DNA from: Clostridia bacterium
Lineage (GTDB): Bacteria; Bacillota; Clostridia; Oscillospirales; CAG-272
Assembly (NCBI GenBank): GCA_017446155.1
Contig: JAFSRI010000013.1
Location: 1 to 35,298 of the forward strand
Length of the DNA stretch: 35,298 nt
Reading direction: 5' to 3'
The translations under genes and the position numbers were made by a program. A model generated the notes under the pieces. It was not told the origin of the DNA and made no database searches. It saw only the letters and a list, made by a program, of their open reading frames with translations. Below, in pieces: positions 16,683 through 24,724 of the stretch. Position 1 is the stretch's first letter, and the number at the start of each line of letters is the position of its first letter.

Positions 16683-16716
16683 AAAAAAGACTCCCAAGAA
16701 AATTCTTGAGAGTCTT
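16683..16716 (-). terminator. Terminator of the pduL-scaffold-GGGtGRT operon
   Basis: AAGACTCCCAAGAA (16687-16700) pairs with TTCTTGAGAGTCTT (16703-16716) with one mismatch or wobble; six A at 16683-16688 give a T-run on the minus strand. It lies 30 bases after the stop of the GGGtGRT gene. Confidence 0.8.
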
Positions 16717-16745
16717 AAAAGCCTTGATATTGCTGACTTTTTGGA

Positions 16746-17744
16746 TTATTTCATTGCTTCCTCAACCGCAACAGCAACGGCAACCGTAGCGCCGACCATC
16801 GGGTTGTTGCCCATGCCGATAAGGCCCATCATCTCAACGTGCGCCGGAACGGAGGACGAACCTGCGAACTGCGCGTCGGAGTGCATACGACCCATTGTGT
16901 CTGTCATACCGTAGGAAGACGGACCTGCGGCCATGTTGTCGGGGTGAAGTGTTCTGCCTGTGCCGCCGCCTGATGCAACGGAGAAATATTTTTCGCCGTT
17001 CTCGTTGCACCATTTTTTATATGTGCCTGCAACGGGATGCTGGAATCTTGTGGGGTTTGTGGAGTTACCGGTGATGGAAACGCCGACCTTTTCAAGTTTC
17101 ATTATAGCAACGCCTTCGGGAACGTTATCCGCGCCGTAGCAACGAACGTTTCCGCGCGGGCCCTGCGAAAATCTCTTCTCTTCAACAACTTTTACAGTTT
17201 CGGTATAGGGGTCAAATTCCGTCTTGCAATATGTGAAGCCGTTTATTCTGGAAATGATATAAGCGGCGTCTTTGCCGAGACCGTTGAGTATTACGCGAAG
17301 AGGTTTTGTTCTTACCTTATTTGCGTTAAGAGCAATTTTAATTGCGCCCTCAGCCGCCGCAAATGATTCATGTCCCGCGAGGAAGCAGAAGCATTCGGTT
17401 TCGTCGGAGAGGAGCATTTTGCCGAGATTTCCGTGGCCGAGGCCGACTTTTCTGTTTTCGGCAACGGAGCCGGGAATACAGAATGATTGAAGTCCCACGC
17501 CTATCATAGCCGCGGCGTCAGCAGCCTTTTTGCAACCGGATTTGATTGCGATAGCGGCGCCTACCGTATATGCCCATTTTGCGTTTTCAAAGCAGATCGG
17601 CTGTGTTTCCTGAACTATTGTGTAAGGATCGATGCCCTTTTCGTCGCAGATCTTTTTGCATTCGTCGATAGAGGAGATACCGTATTTTTTGAGAACGTCA
17701 AGGATCTTCGCCTCGCGTCTTTCATAACCTTCAAATTGTGCCAT
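16746..17744 (-). CDS. GGGtGRT family protein
   Basis: A 332-residue protein of the family named for its motif, seen here as SGGGTGRTLHPDNMAAGPSSYGMTDTMGR. It is soluble, with no signal peptide, and has conserved Gly- and Ala-rich stretches and a C-terminus ending AVAVAVEEAMK. Homologues are typically encoded beside a NifU-like iron-sulfur scaffold, as here (the scaffold stop is 18 bases upstream); a joint role in iron-sulfur or related metal-cofactor handling is assumed but, as far as I know, not proven. AAAGGAGGT lies six to seven bases before the ATG at 17742-17744. It is the last gene of the operon and has a terminator. Its last 36 coding bases are also found, diverged, at 6319-6354. Confidence 0.85.
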   Translation of the reverse strand: MAQFEGYERREAKILDVLKKYGISSIDECKKICDEKGIDPYTIVQETQPICFENAKWAYTVGAAIAIKSGCKKAADAAAMIGVGLQSFCIPGSVAENRKVGLGHGNLGKMLLSDETECFCFLAGHESFAAAEGAIKIALNANKVRTKPLRVILNGLGKDAAYIISRINGFTYCKTEFDPYTETVKVVEEKRFSQGPRGNVRCYGADNVPEGVAIMKLEKVGVSITGNSTNPTRFQHPVAGTYKKWCNENGEKYFSVASGGGTGRTLHPDNMAAGPSSYGMTDTMGRMHSDAQFAGSSSVPAHVEMMGLIGMGNNPMVGATVAVAVAVEEAMK

Positions 17745-17762
17745 TGTGCGTACCTCCTTTAA

Positions 17763-18488
17763 TTATTCTTTGCGCGGATCAATATATTTGACCGCGCCGT
17801 CTTCGGGATTGAACCTGCCGTAATGTCCCGTTGCTTTTTTATATGCTTCGTTGGGTTCCATACCTTTTTTGATGAAATCTGTCATTTTGCCGAGAGATAC
17901 AAATTCATATCCGATGACCTCGTTGTTTTCATCAAGTGCCATTCTCGTGCAGTAACCTTCCGTCATTTCAAGGTATCTAACGCCTTTTTCCTTTGTTCCG
18001 TACATTGTGCCTACCATCGAGCGAGCACCTTTGCCGAGATCTTCAAGTCCGGCGCCGATAACGAGGCCGCCTTCCGAGAACGCGGACTGAGATCTGCCGT
18101 AGACGATCTGCAAGAACAGCTCTCTCATAGCGGTGTTGATAGCGTCGCAGACAAGGTCTGTGTTGAGCGCTTCGAGTATCGTCTTTCCGGGGAGAATTTC
18201 CGCCGCCATAGCCGCGGAGTGAGTCATGCCGGAACAACCGATCGTTTAAACGAGAGCCTCTTCGATGATACCGTTTTTAACGTTGAGCGAGAGCTTGCAC
18301 GCGCCCTGTTGAGGAGCGCACCAGCCGACGCCGTGCGTATATGCGGAAATGTCGGAAATCTGTTTTGCCTGTATCCACTTGCCCTCTTCGGGAAGCGGAG
18401 CGGGGCCGTGATCGCAACCCTTTTTAACTACGCACTGTTCCTGCACTTCCGTGCTCATTGCGTAAGGGCATTCGCTTACTTTGCTCAT
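17763..18488 (-). pseudogene. NifU-like iron-sulfur cluster assembly scaffold, interrupted by an in-frame TAA
   Basis: The frame from the ATG at 18486-18488 (AAGGAG upstream) would give a 241-residue scaffold protein, but codon 81 is TAA (18246-18248 on the plus strand). Both sides read as one family sequence in the same frame: ...VKNGIIEEALV-stop-TIGCSGMTHSAAM..., with the conserved cysteine of TIGCSGMTHS just after the stop and cysteines (CPYAMS, GCDHG, GWCAPQQGAC) before it. Family members usually have Glu here, so a single change GAA to TAA (C to A at 18248 on the plus strand) explains it. An internal ATG at 18225-18227 could restart a 154-residue fragment but has no good ribosome binding site. 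The neighbours pduL and GGGtGRT are intact. Either a true nonsense mutation or a sequence error. Confidence 0.8.
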
Positions 18489-18508
18489 GTGATTTATCTC
18501 CTTAATAA

Positions 18509-19078
18509 TTATTTTACTATTTCGCCGTAAACCGTACCGAATGCGCAAGCGGCGTTTGATTCGTCGGTGTCGATATGCATTGCGGGCGCGAATTTCGGGC
18601 TGACTCTTACGACAACGTCGCCGAAAACGAGCGATCTTTCGGTGTCGAGTTTGACGGAAACGATTTGTTTGTCCTCAACGCCGAGCTCTGCCGCGGCTTC
18701 GGGAGTAAGGTGAATATGACGTTTTGCCGCGATGACGCCTTCCGTAAGTTCCAATTCGCCGCAGGGACCAACGAGCTTGCAGGCGCCTGATCCCGCGATG
18801 TCGCCGGATTCTCTTACCGGTGCCGTAACGCCTATCGTTCTTGCGTCGGTGAGGGATATTTCAACCTGACAGTCTTTTCTTTCCGGGCCGAGCACGGACA
18901 TTTTGAGGCTGCTCTTCGGGCCTACTACCTCAACCTTTTCTTCGCAGGCAAACTGCCCGGGCTGGCTGAGCATTTTCTTTACCGTGAGCTGATGATCTTT
19001 TCCGAAAAGAACGTCAACGGCTTCTCTTGTGAGATGGATGTGTCTTGCGGACGTTTCAACAAGTATCTTGTTTTCCAT
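18509..19078 (-). CDS. pduL: PduL-type phosphate acyltransferase (phosphotransacylase)
   Basis: A 189-residue protein from the ATG at 19076-19078 (a longer GTG start at 19120 has no ribosome binding site; the chosen one has only a weak one). PduL exchanges CoA for phosphate on acetyl- or propionyl-CoA, giving the acyl phosphate. The two zinc-binding repeats are visible: SARHIHLTREA near the N-terminus and AKRHIHLTPEA in the second half, followed by MHIDTDESNAA. No encapsulation peptide precedes the first domain and no microcompartment genes are nearby, so it probably serves as a general phosphotransacetylase in fermentation. It is first in an operon with the Fe-S scaffold and GGGtGRT genes and has a good promoter. 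Confidence 0.88.
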   Translation of the reverse strand: MENKILVETSARHIHLTREAVDVLFGKDHQLTVKKMLSQPGQFACEEKVEVVGPKSSLKMSVLGPERKDCQVEISLTDARTIGVTAPVRESGDIAGSGACKLVGPCGELELTEGVIAAKRHIHLTPEAAAELGVEDKQIVSVKLDTERSLVFGDVVVRVSPKFAPAMHIDTDESNAACAFGTVYGEIVK

Positions 19079-19153
19079 ATTGTTTCTCGCTTTCTGAAAT
19101 AGTATTGACTCAAAACGCACTTTTTTAGGCGTTTGTTTTTATCATTTCAAGTA

Positions 19154-19182
19154 ATTATAATATAAATTGGCGCGATTGTAAA
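19154..19182 (-). promoter_or_regulatory. Promoter of the pduL operon
   Basis: On the minus strand: TTTACA (19177-19182), 17-base spacer, TATAAT (19154-19159), about 75 bases before the pduL start. Confidence 0.7.
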
Positions 19183-19287
19183 TGAGATAATCGAAAATTT
19201 ATAAAAAAATTTGCGCCTGATTCGATAAATTTTGGATTTTCTCTTCTCATCACCAAACAAAAACCGTGCAATTCAACTTTTGCTCTA

Positions 19288-19317
19288 TTGACTGTCGGTG
19301 AAAGGAGATGATATAAT
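19288..19317 (+). promoter_or_regulatory. Promoter of the three-gene membrane-protein operon
   Basis: TTGACT (19288-19293), 18-base spacer, TATAAT (19312-19317), 45 bases before the first gene. Confidence 0.7.
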
Positions 19318-19362
19318 ATTAACGGAAAAAGATTTTTTGAAAAGATAAGGGGGAACGGATCT

Positions 19363-19599
19363 ATGGAGTATGGCATCATCAGCGCGGTGATTTTCTCGGC
19401 AAGTCTGATTTTCTGCATTATTCTGTGCCTTGTCCATATTATCAGAGTAAAAAAATTGACGTTCAAATGTCCCGAATGCGGAAAAATTTTTCACCCGAAA
19501 ACCTCGCTCGATTTGCTTATAAATTACGGCGACAACAGCGTAAGAACGAAATGTATCTATTGCGGATATAAAGACAGAATGTTTCCGAAAGGGGAATGA
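19363..19599 (+). CDS. Small membrane protein with zinc ribbon
   Basis: A 78-residue protein: an N-terminal membrane helix (about 6-28), then a zinc ribbon with CPECGKIF and CIYCGY as the two cysteine pairs. The ATG follows AAGGGGGAA. One base separates its stop from the next start, so it is the first gene of a coupled three-gene operon with two PH-like membrane proteins. Probably a membrane-bound cytoplasmic-facing zinc-ribbon protein; function unknown. Confidence 0.78.
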   Translation: MEYGIISAVIFSASLIFCIILCLVHIIRVKKLTFKCPECGKIFHPKTSLDLLINYGDNSVRTKCIYCGYKDRMFPKGE

Positions 19600-19600
19600 A

Positions 19601-20113
19601 ATGAAAACCGAACGCAAAAAAGTATTTTCATATCCGCGGGACGTGGTAAGAACGGTTTTTTGTCAGATTATCTTTTGTGTTGTGATGACGATCATTCATC
19701 AATTGGAATTTTGGTGGTTTTTTATTATTTTTGCAGTAACATTGATGATTTTAATTATAACTCCGTCATATCGAAACACTTTTACGATAATAACGTTTGA
19801 TGAAAACGGCATAAAAAATAAATTTTTTTTACTTAAATGGGAAGAGGTAACATCCTATAAACTTTGTAATACGTATTCGTTTCGCGGGAATTTTTTTAAA
19901 CCTCCTAAATATGGACCGACAATAATTTCATTCGGCGAACACAAAGACGATTTTACAAAACAAAGTCCTACGGAATGTATTATGCTTTCCGCATCGGGCA
20001 AAACACTCGATTTGCTTTATAAATACGGATATAAAAAATCGCAGGGAATACGCGATTTGTTTGCGGAAAACTCGTTTGATTTCGGTGAAGATAAAAACTT
20101 TCCGAGAAATTAA
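19601..20113 (+). CDS. Two-TM protein with PH-like (YcxB/bPH-type) domain, copy 1
   Basis: A 170-residue protein with two membrane helices (about 18-35 and 38-55) and a C-terminal domain whose strands read FTIITFDENGIKNKFFLLKW then EEVTSYKL, the pattern of bacterial PH-like domains of the YcxB group. GGGG precedes the ATG. The next gene is its paralogue: both begin MKT-(E/D)-RKE or RKK and share WE(E/D)-x5-YK, ISFG or IAFG, ...CIMLSASGKT or CVMISASKKT and the tail LL-(Y/E)-(K)-YG. Function unknown; likely product of tandem duplication. Confidence 0.72.
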   Translation: MKTERKKVFSYPRDVVRTVFCQIIFCVVMTIIHQLEFWWFFIIFAVTLMILIITPSYRNTFTIITFDENGIKNKFFLLKWEEVTSYKLCNTYSFRGNFFKPPKYGPTIISFGEHKDDFTKQSPTECIMLSASGKTLDLLYKYGYKKSQGIRDLFAENSFDFGEDKNFPRN

Positions 20114-20136
20114 AACTTTCGACAGGAGAGAAGAAG

Positions 20137-20661
20137 ATGAAAACAGACCGTAAAGAACATAAAGTATATTCAAGCCCCGGATATGTATTGTTTTTATATC
20201 TGATTTGCGCTTTCGGGGCGTTGATAATGTGTTTGTCGATTTTGATTGATTCAAAATTTGACATTAAGTGGTGGATACCTTTTTTGTTTGCCTTTCCGTT
20301 TATAATCCTTTGGATATTATGCCGTTTTGTTTTTGACAAAAATGCATTTGTCAAAGTTTATATAAGTAAAGAATTTATAAGAAACAAATACATTTCGATA
20401 AGGTGGGAAGACATAAAAGATTATAAAATAAACGAGCTATACGTTACCATTGGAAAAGACGGTCATAGAAAGGTGCTTAAACCGGTTATTGCATTTGGTG
20501 ATTTTGAAGATAAAGGCTTTTTCAAACAAAACCCGAAGAAATGCGTTATGATCTCAGCGTCTAAGAAAACGTACGGACTTCTCAAAGAATACGGTGCGGA
20601 AAAATCGGAAACGATACAAAGACTGCTTAATAAAAACGAATTTTGGGGAAACCGCAAATAA
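20137..20661 (+). CDS. Two-TM protein with PH-like domain, copy 2
   Basis: A 174-residue paralogue of the preceding protein with the same plan: two membrane helices (about 15-37 and 44-65), then a beta-rich domain with IRWEDIKDYKI, the FG-DFEDKGFFKQNPKKC segment and VMISASKKTYGLLKEYG. AGGAGAG lies upstream of the ATG. A strong terminator follows. The two copies have diverged considerably, so the duplication is not recent. Function unknown. Confidence 0.72.
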   Translation: MKTDRKEHKVYSSPGYVLFLYLICAFGALIMCLSILIDSKFDIKWWIPFLFAFPFIILWILCRFVFDKNAFVKVYISKEFIRNKYISIRWEDIKDYKINELYVTIGKDGHRKVLKPVIAFGDFEDKGFFKQNPKKCVMISASKKTYGLLKEYGAEKSETIQRLLNKNEFWGNRK

Positions 20662-20667
20662 CGATAA

Positions 20668-20692
20668 ACGCCCGCTTCGGCGGGCGTTTTTT
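20668..20692 (+). terminator. Terminator with UUCG tetraloop
   Basis: ACGCCCGC (20668-20675), loop TTCG, GCGGGCGT (20680-20687), then TTTTT. The C(UUCG)G loop makes it very stable. Confidence 0.92.
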
Positions 20693-20750
20693 AATAAATC
20701 CCCGAAAAGCTGTCAAAACTAAATAAAAAAACAAAAAAGGGGATGAAAAA

Positions 20751-21530
20751 ATGGAGAAAAAGAAAAACGCGGCAATCTCATGCGACGAGGACGAGGCGGT
20801 GGTCGAAAGACAGGGCGCAAATGGTGACGAAGAAAATATGACTCAAAATGAAAATAATGCGGAGCAAACGCCGCCGACGGCGGTTGAGCAAGGCGGTGCG
20901 GACGAAATAAAGGAGCTTGGCACCGTGCCGGGCGGCAATATACTGACCGTGTCGATAATCGGGCAGGTAGAGGGGCATTATCTGTTGCCCGAAACACAAA
21001 AAACGACAAAATATGAGCATATTTTGCCGTTGCTTTCAAGCGCGGAGCAGGATTTTCGCATAAAGGGATTGCTTGTTATAATAAACACGGTCGGCGGGGA
21101 CGTCGAGGCGGGGCTTGCGATAGCGGAAATGCTGGCGGGAATGAGCAAGCCGACGGTGTCGCTTATCCTTGGCGGAGGACATTCGATAGGATTGCCCATT
21201 GCCTGCGCGTGCGGAAAATCGTTTTGCGTTCCGAGCGCCAGCATGACGGTGCACCCTGTGCGTATAACGGGCACGGTGATAGGTGTGCCGCAGTCGTTTG
21301 TGTCGCTTGACAAAATGCAGGAGCGAGTAAACGGGTTTATCGTTTCGCACAGCCGAATAACGGATGAAAAACTTACGGAACTTATGACGAACACAGGCGA
21401 GCTTGCCACGGACGTGGGCAGTGTTATAAGCGGGAAAGAAGCGGTGGAGGCCGGGCTTATCGACGCGATAGGGGGCATTTCCGACGCATACTCGGCGCTG
21501 AGAGAAGAAATGGCGAAAAGGGGCATATAG
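20751..21530 (+). CDS. tepA: ClpP-like serine protease of the TepA/YmfB family
   Basis: A 259-residue protein of the ClpP/crotonase fold. The first 55 residues are acidic and low-complexity; the catalytic domain follows. The family segment NTVGGDVEAGLAIAE (112-126) and the oxyanion/nucleophile region GGGHSIGLP with S145 are clear, and H168 in TVHPVR is the likely base. Bacillus TepA (YmfB) was described as affecting protein translocation and is linked to spore outgrowth; whether it acts alike here is unknown. AAGGGGATG precedes the start. The following gene has its own promoter, so this gene is probably read separately. Start chosen by the ribosome binding site. Confidence 0.85.
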   Translation: MEKKKNAAISCDEDEAVVERQGANGDEENMTQNENNAEQTPPTAVEQGGADEIKELGTVPGGNILTVSIIGQVEGHYLLPETQKTTKYEHILPLLSSAEQDFRIKGLLVIINTVGGDVEAGLAIAEMLAGMSKPTVSLILGGGHSIGLPIACACGKSFCVPSASMTVHPVRITGTVIGVPQSFVSLDKMQERVNGFIVSHSRITDEKLTELMTNTGELATDVGSVISGKEAVEAGLIDAIGGISDAYSALREEMAKRGI

Positions 21531-21536
21531 TTTTTC

Positions 21537-21565
21537 TTGATTTAGCGCTGTGTTTGTGATATAAT
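21537..21565 (+). promoter_or_regulatory. Promoter of the DUF362-ispE operon
   Basis: TTGATT (21537-21542), 17-base spacer, TATAAT (21560-21565) preceded by TGA, giving an extended -10. Confidence 0.75.
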
Positions 21566-21598
21566 ATTATACTACAACTGTAACATGAGGAAAAACGT

Positions 21599-22744
21599 AT
21601 GTTTTCAAACACGGTGGCGGTAAGCGCTCAGAGGGAATATGACGCGGATAAAATAGCGTATATAATTGCAAATCACTTTGTTTCACTCGGAATAGGCGCA
21701 AGTCTGTTTGAAGGCAAAAAAGTGGTGATAAAGCCGAACCTCGTGATGAAAAAATCCCCGGACGCCGCGGCGACGACTCACCCCGCGATGCTCGAAGGAC
21801 TTTTGAAGGTGTTGAACGGATTCGGCGTAAAGCCGACGATAGCGGAAAGTCCCGGCGGCGTTTACAGCGCGGCGAGGCTTGATGGCGTCTACCGCGGGTG
21901 CGGCATTGACAAGCCCTCGGAAAAATACGGCGCGGTGTTGAATTACGACGTGGATGCCGAGAGAGTGGACTTTGACGGGGAGCTTGTCAAGAGCTTCAAC
22001 ATTATAAAACCGATAGCCGACGCTGACGTGATAATCGACATTTGTCGGCTGAAATCTCATTCGCTGACGACAATGAGCGCGGCGGTGAAAAATCTTTTCG
22101 GTACGGTTCCGGGGATAGAAAAATTCGAGGCGCATGCGGCGTATCCCGATTATGCCGATTTTAACCGAATGTTATGCGACTTGTGCCTTATGCATTGCAC
22201 GAAAAAAAGCGTTATTGCCATAACCGACGCTATCGTATGTATGGAGGGCAACGGCCCGACGGCAGGATCGCCGAAAGAGATTGGATATATTCTGACGTCG
22301 AAAAATCCGTTCGCGTCCGATTTGCTGGCTGAGAGAATAATAGGCTTTGAGGGAAAAGTGCCGAGTGTGGAAATATCGCGCAGAAGAGGGCTTTGCCCAC
22401 AGAGCGCGGACGAACTTGAAATACTTGGGGATATTCCCCAAACGGCAGAGAATTTTGCACAGCCGGATACGAGCGGAGGCGGGAGCGTAAAAGCGCTTAC
22501 GTTCTTTTCTCGTGGCAAAATAGGGCGGCTGTTTATGCCAAAGCCTTATGCCACCTCCGACTGCCGCGCCTGCGGTGAGTGCGTGCGCTCTTGCCCGAAA
22601 AAAACGATAACGCTTCAAAACGGAAAGGCGAGAATAAACGTTTCTAACTGTATAAGATGCTTCTGCTGTCAGGAACTTTGCCCGTTCAAGGCAATTAAGA
22701 TAAAGCGGAATTTCATAACGAGGCTTGTCGGAAATATCAAATGA
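21599..22744 (+). CDS. DUF362 protein with C-terminal 2[4Fe-4S] ferredoxin domain
   Basis: A 381-residue protein. The first 280 residues are the DUF362 domain (VIKPNLV near 45-51, LKSHSLTTMSAAVKNLFG near 155-172). Residues about 323-372 are a two-cluster ferredoxin: CRACGECVRSCPK and CIRCFCCQELCPF, each with the C-x2-C-x2-C-x3-C spacing for a [4Fe-4S] cluster. Such proteins are common in anaerobic Clostridia; the reaction is not established. GAGG precedes the ATG. It is first in a run with ispE (24 bases on) and the small Cys protein, likely one transcript. Confidence 0.87.
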   Translation: MFSNTVAVSAQREYDADKIAYIIANHFVSLGIGASLFEGKKVVIKPNLVMKKSPDAAATTHPAMLEGLLKVLNGFGVKPTIAESPGGVYSAARLDGVYRGCGIDKPSEKYGAVLNYDVDAERVDFDGELVKSFNIIKPIADADVIIDICRLKSHSLTTMSAAVKNLFGTVPGIEKFEAHAAYPDYADFNRMLCDLCLMHCTKKSVIAITDAIVCMEGNGPTAGSPKEIGYILTSKNPFASDLLAERIIGFEGKVPSVEISRRRGLCPQSADELEILGDIPQTAENFAQPDTSGGGSVKALTFFSRGKIGRLFMPKPYATSDCRACGECVRSCPKKTITLQNGKARINVSNCIRCFCCQELCPFKAIKIKRNFITRLVGNIK

Positions 22745-22768
22745 ACCTTAATAAAAAAGAGGATATAT

Positions 22769-23656
22769 ATGAAAAACGGTAAAGTAACACTATTGGCTCC
22801 CGCGAAAATAAATTTGTATTTCGGCGTGATCGGTATGCGCGACGACGGCTATCACGAGGTTCAAACCGTGATGCAGACGATCGACCTTTTCGACAGGGTG
22901 AGCGTCGAGGTGCGCGACGGCGACGACAATGCGGTACACGTCAACTGCAAAGAACTGAATTGGCTTAAAGAAGAGGACAATATCGCGTTCAAAGCGGCGG
23001 CGGCATATCTTTATCGCGCTGGAGCGGAAAAAACCGTGGTTGACATAAATATTGAAAAGAAGATACCCGACGGAGCGGGACTCGGCGGCGGCTCGACAGA
23101 TGCCGCAACCGTTCTGCTTGCGTTGAATATGATTGATGACGACAGGTTTTCTCTCATTGAACTCTGTGAAATCGGTCAAATGATAGGCTCGGACGTTCCG
23201 TTTTGCGTAAAGAAGGGGACGGTTACAGCCACCGGATTTGGAGAGATACTTGAAAGCGCCGCGCCGATGCCCGATTGCAGAATACTCATTGCCATGCCGA
23301 AAGGCGAGAAAACGAACACGGCTGAGGCGTACTCGAAACTACTGCCCCAGGGGTATCCTTCGGGGGTTGAAAATATGAAAATCGCGCTTGCCGAATGCGA
23401 TATGAAAAAGATGGCGGCGGCGATGAAGAACGATTTTGAAAAAATATGCGAAGCCGACTCTTTGTCGATTAAACTGAAAAACAAGTTGACGGAGCTTGGT
23501 GCCGTCGCAGCGCAAATGAGCGGAAGCGGCCCGGCTGTATTCGGAATATTCAAAGATCAAGCGGAGGCAAAAAGCGCAAAAGAACAGCTCGACGGTATGG
23601 CGGAGCTTTACATATGTGCGCCCGCACGCCGCGACTATGCTTATCTTGAAAAATGA
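22769..23656 (+). CDS. ispE: 4-diphosphocytidyl-2-C-methyl-D-erythritol kinase
   Basis: A 295-residue GHMP kinase that phosphorylates CDP-methylerythritol with ATP, the fourth step of the MEP isoprenoid pathway. PAKINLYFGV at 11-20 holds the lysine (K13), the ATP-binding loop is PDGAGLGGGSTDA (100-112), and D142 in GSDVPF is the expected base. The C-terminal motif QMSGSGPAVFGIF is typical. Length is usual. GAGGATATAT lies before the ATG. It overlaps the next small gene by four bases. Confidence 0.95.
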   Translation: MKNGKVTLLAPAKINLYFGVIGMRDDGYHEVQTVMQTIDLFDRVSVEVRDGDDNAVHVNCKELNWLKEEDNIAFKAAAAYLYRAGAEKTVVDINIEKKIPDGAGLGGGSTDAATVLLALNMIDDDRFSLIELCEIGQMIGSDVPFCVKKGTVTATGFGEILESAAPMPDCRILIAMPKGEKTNTAEAYSKLLPQGYPSGVENMKIALAECDMKKMAAAMKNDFEKICEADSLSIKLKNKLTELGAVAAQMSGSGPAVFGIFKDQAEAKSAKEQLDGMAELYICAPARRDYAYLEK

Positions 23657-23871
23657 TGAATGACAACAAACCGAGCAAGCAAAAAAAGGTGTTTCAGGGC
23701 GGAAGCTGTGAAACTTGCGAGTTTTTTATCTATGACGAATATCTCGACGATTATGTGTGCGACATAGCGCTTGACGAGGACGAAATGGCGGATTATCTCG
23801 GGAAAAATACGTCAACTTGCCCATATTACAGATTTTACGACGAATATAAGAGCGTGCAAAAGCAGAACTGA
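23653..23871 (+). CDS. Small cysteine-containing protein (DUF6472-like)
   Basis: A 72-residue acidic protein whose start overlaps the ispE stop by four bases (ATGA), so it is coupled. Cysteine pairs SCETCEFF and VC-DIALDEDEM ... STCPYYRFYDEY look like a small metal- or disulfide-type fold. I recall similar short proteins (DUF6472) beside Clostridia housekeeping genes, but I am not sure of the family number. Function unknown. Confidence 0.75.
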   Translation: MMNDNKPSKQKKVFQGGSCETCEFFIYDEYLDDYVCDIALDEDEMADYLGKNTSTCPYYRFYDEYKSVQKQN

Positions 23872-24012
23872 GGCGTTTTAAAAACTAAAAACGGAAATCG
23901 CAAATCTTAGAAAAAACTTACTCTTATTTGCTTGGCATTTCGTCTGTAACGGCAGACAAACCGATTTTCTATCAATAAAAATTCGAGTTTCAGATAGGGA
24001 GAGGAAAGCAAT

Positions 24013-24633
24013 ATGGAAAACCTTGCGCCTGTTATGCGGGTAATAATATACGTTTTCGCGTTTTTTCTCGGAGCCAGCATATTCTCTTTTCTTGAAGTAA
24101 TGATAATACGCATTCCGCAAAAGCGCTCGTTTATCTCGGGGCACAGTGTGTGCGACAGTTGCGGTCACGAGCTGGGAGCGCTTGACATGATACCGGTTTT
24201 CGGGTGGGTGCTTCTCGGCGGAAGATGCAGATATTGCAAGACGAAATTCCCGCCGACATCATCTGTAAAAGAAGCTGTCGGCGGCGCGATATTGTGTTTT
24301 TGTTTGCTTCGCTTTGGGCTTACTGTGCAGGCATTTTCGACGTTTGTCAGCATATGCGCTATGAACGTAGCGGCGTTTATTGCATTATCGCAAAAGAAAA
24401 TACATATCCCATCCGCCGTGACGGCGGCGGTTTTGACGGCGGCGTCGTTCGTCGCGTCGATAATTTTATCGGCGGAAAAGGGCATATGTGCCGTGACGGC
24501 GGCGGCGGTGGTGTGTGCCGCGGCGACAGCGGGAGGCGTTGCGTTTATCGCGAGCCGTAAAAAGAACGCTGTGGGCGTCACGGCGACCGTTGTGTGTGCC
24601 GTACTTGCATGCGGTATGTTTTTGATTAAATAA
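24013..24633 (+). CDS. Prepilin peptidase-like membrane protein lacking the catalytic aspartates
   Basis: A 206-residue protein. The first 90 residues are the N-terminal domain of type IV prepilin peptidases: an opening helix with SFLEVMIIRIPQ, then two cysteine pairs CDSCGHELGALDMIPVFGWVLL and CRYCKTKF, then a helix starting SSVKEAVGG. The rest has membrane helices, but the aspartates of the A24 aspartic peptidase are missing: the first site (usually FID) is FIALSQKKIHIP, and no GxGD-type motif follows. The protein is also shorter than usual (about 250). It would not cleave prepilins by the known mechanism. No pilin genes are near. GAGGAAAG precedes the ATG. Either a decaying gene or a retained zinc-site membrane protein. 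Confidence 0.72.
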   Translation: MENLAPVMRVIIYVFAFFLGASIFSFLEVMIIRIPQKRSFISGHSVCDSCGHELGALDMIPVFGWVLLGGRCRYCKTKFPPTSSVKEAVGGAILCFCLLRFGLTVQAFSTFVSICAMNVAAFIALSQKKIHIPSAVTAAVLTAASFVASIILSAEKGICAVTAAAVVCAAATAGGVAFIASRKKNAVGVTATVVCAVLACGMFLIK

Positions 24634-24724
24634 ATATGCCTCTTTACGAAAAAACACGCGAAGCATATATTTTAATCCGGAAAATATAAAAGTTTTGTTC
24701 AATATTTTTTTACAAACGCAGCGC

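Noticed and set aside
23872..24012. Possible small RNA or regulatory element between the small Cys gene and the prepilin peptidase-like gene
   Set aside because: Only a 5-bp hairpin (GTCTG/CAGAC) is seen, with no promoter or terminator pattern.
24666..24688. TATATTTT/AAAATATA hairpin as terminator of the prepilin peptidase-like gene
   Set aside because: Weak all-A/T stem and followed by A's rather than a T-run.
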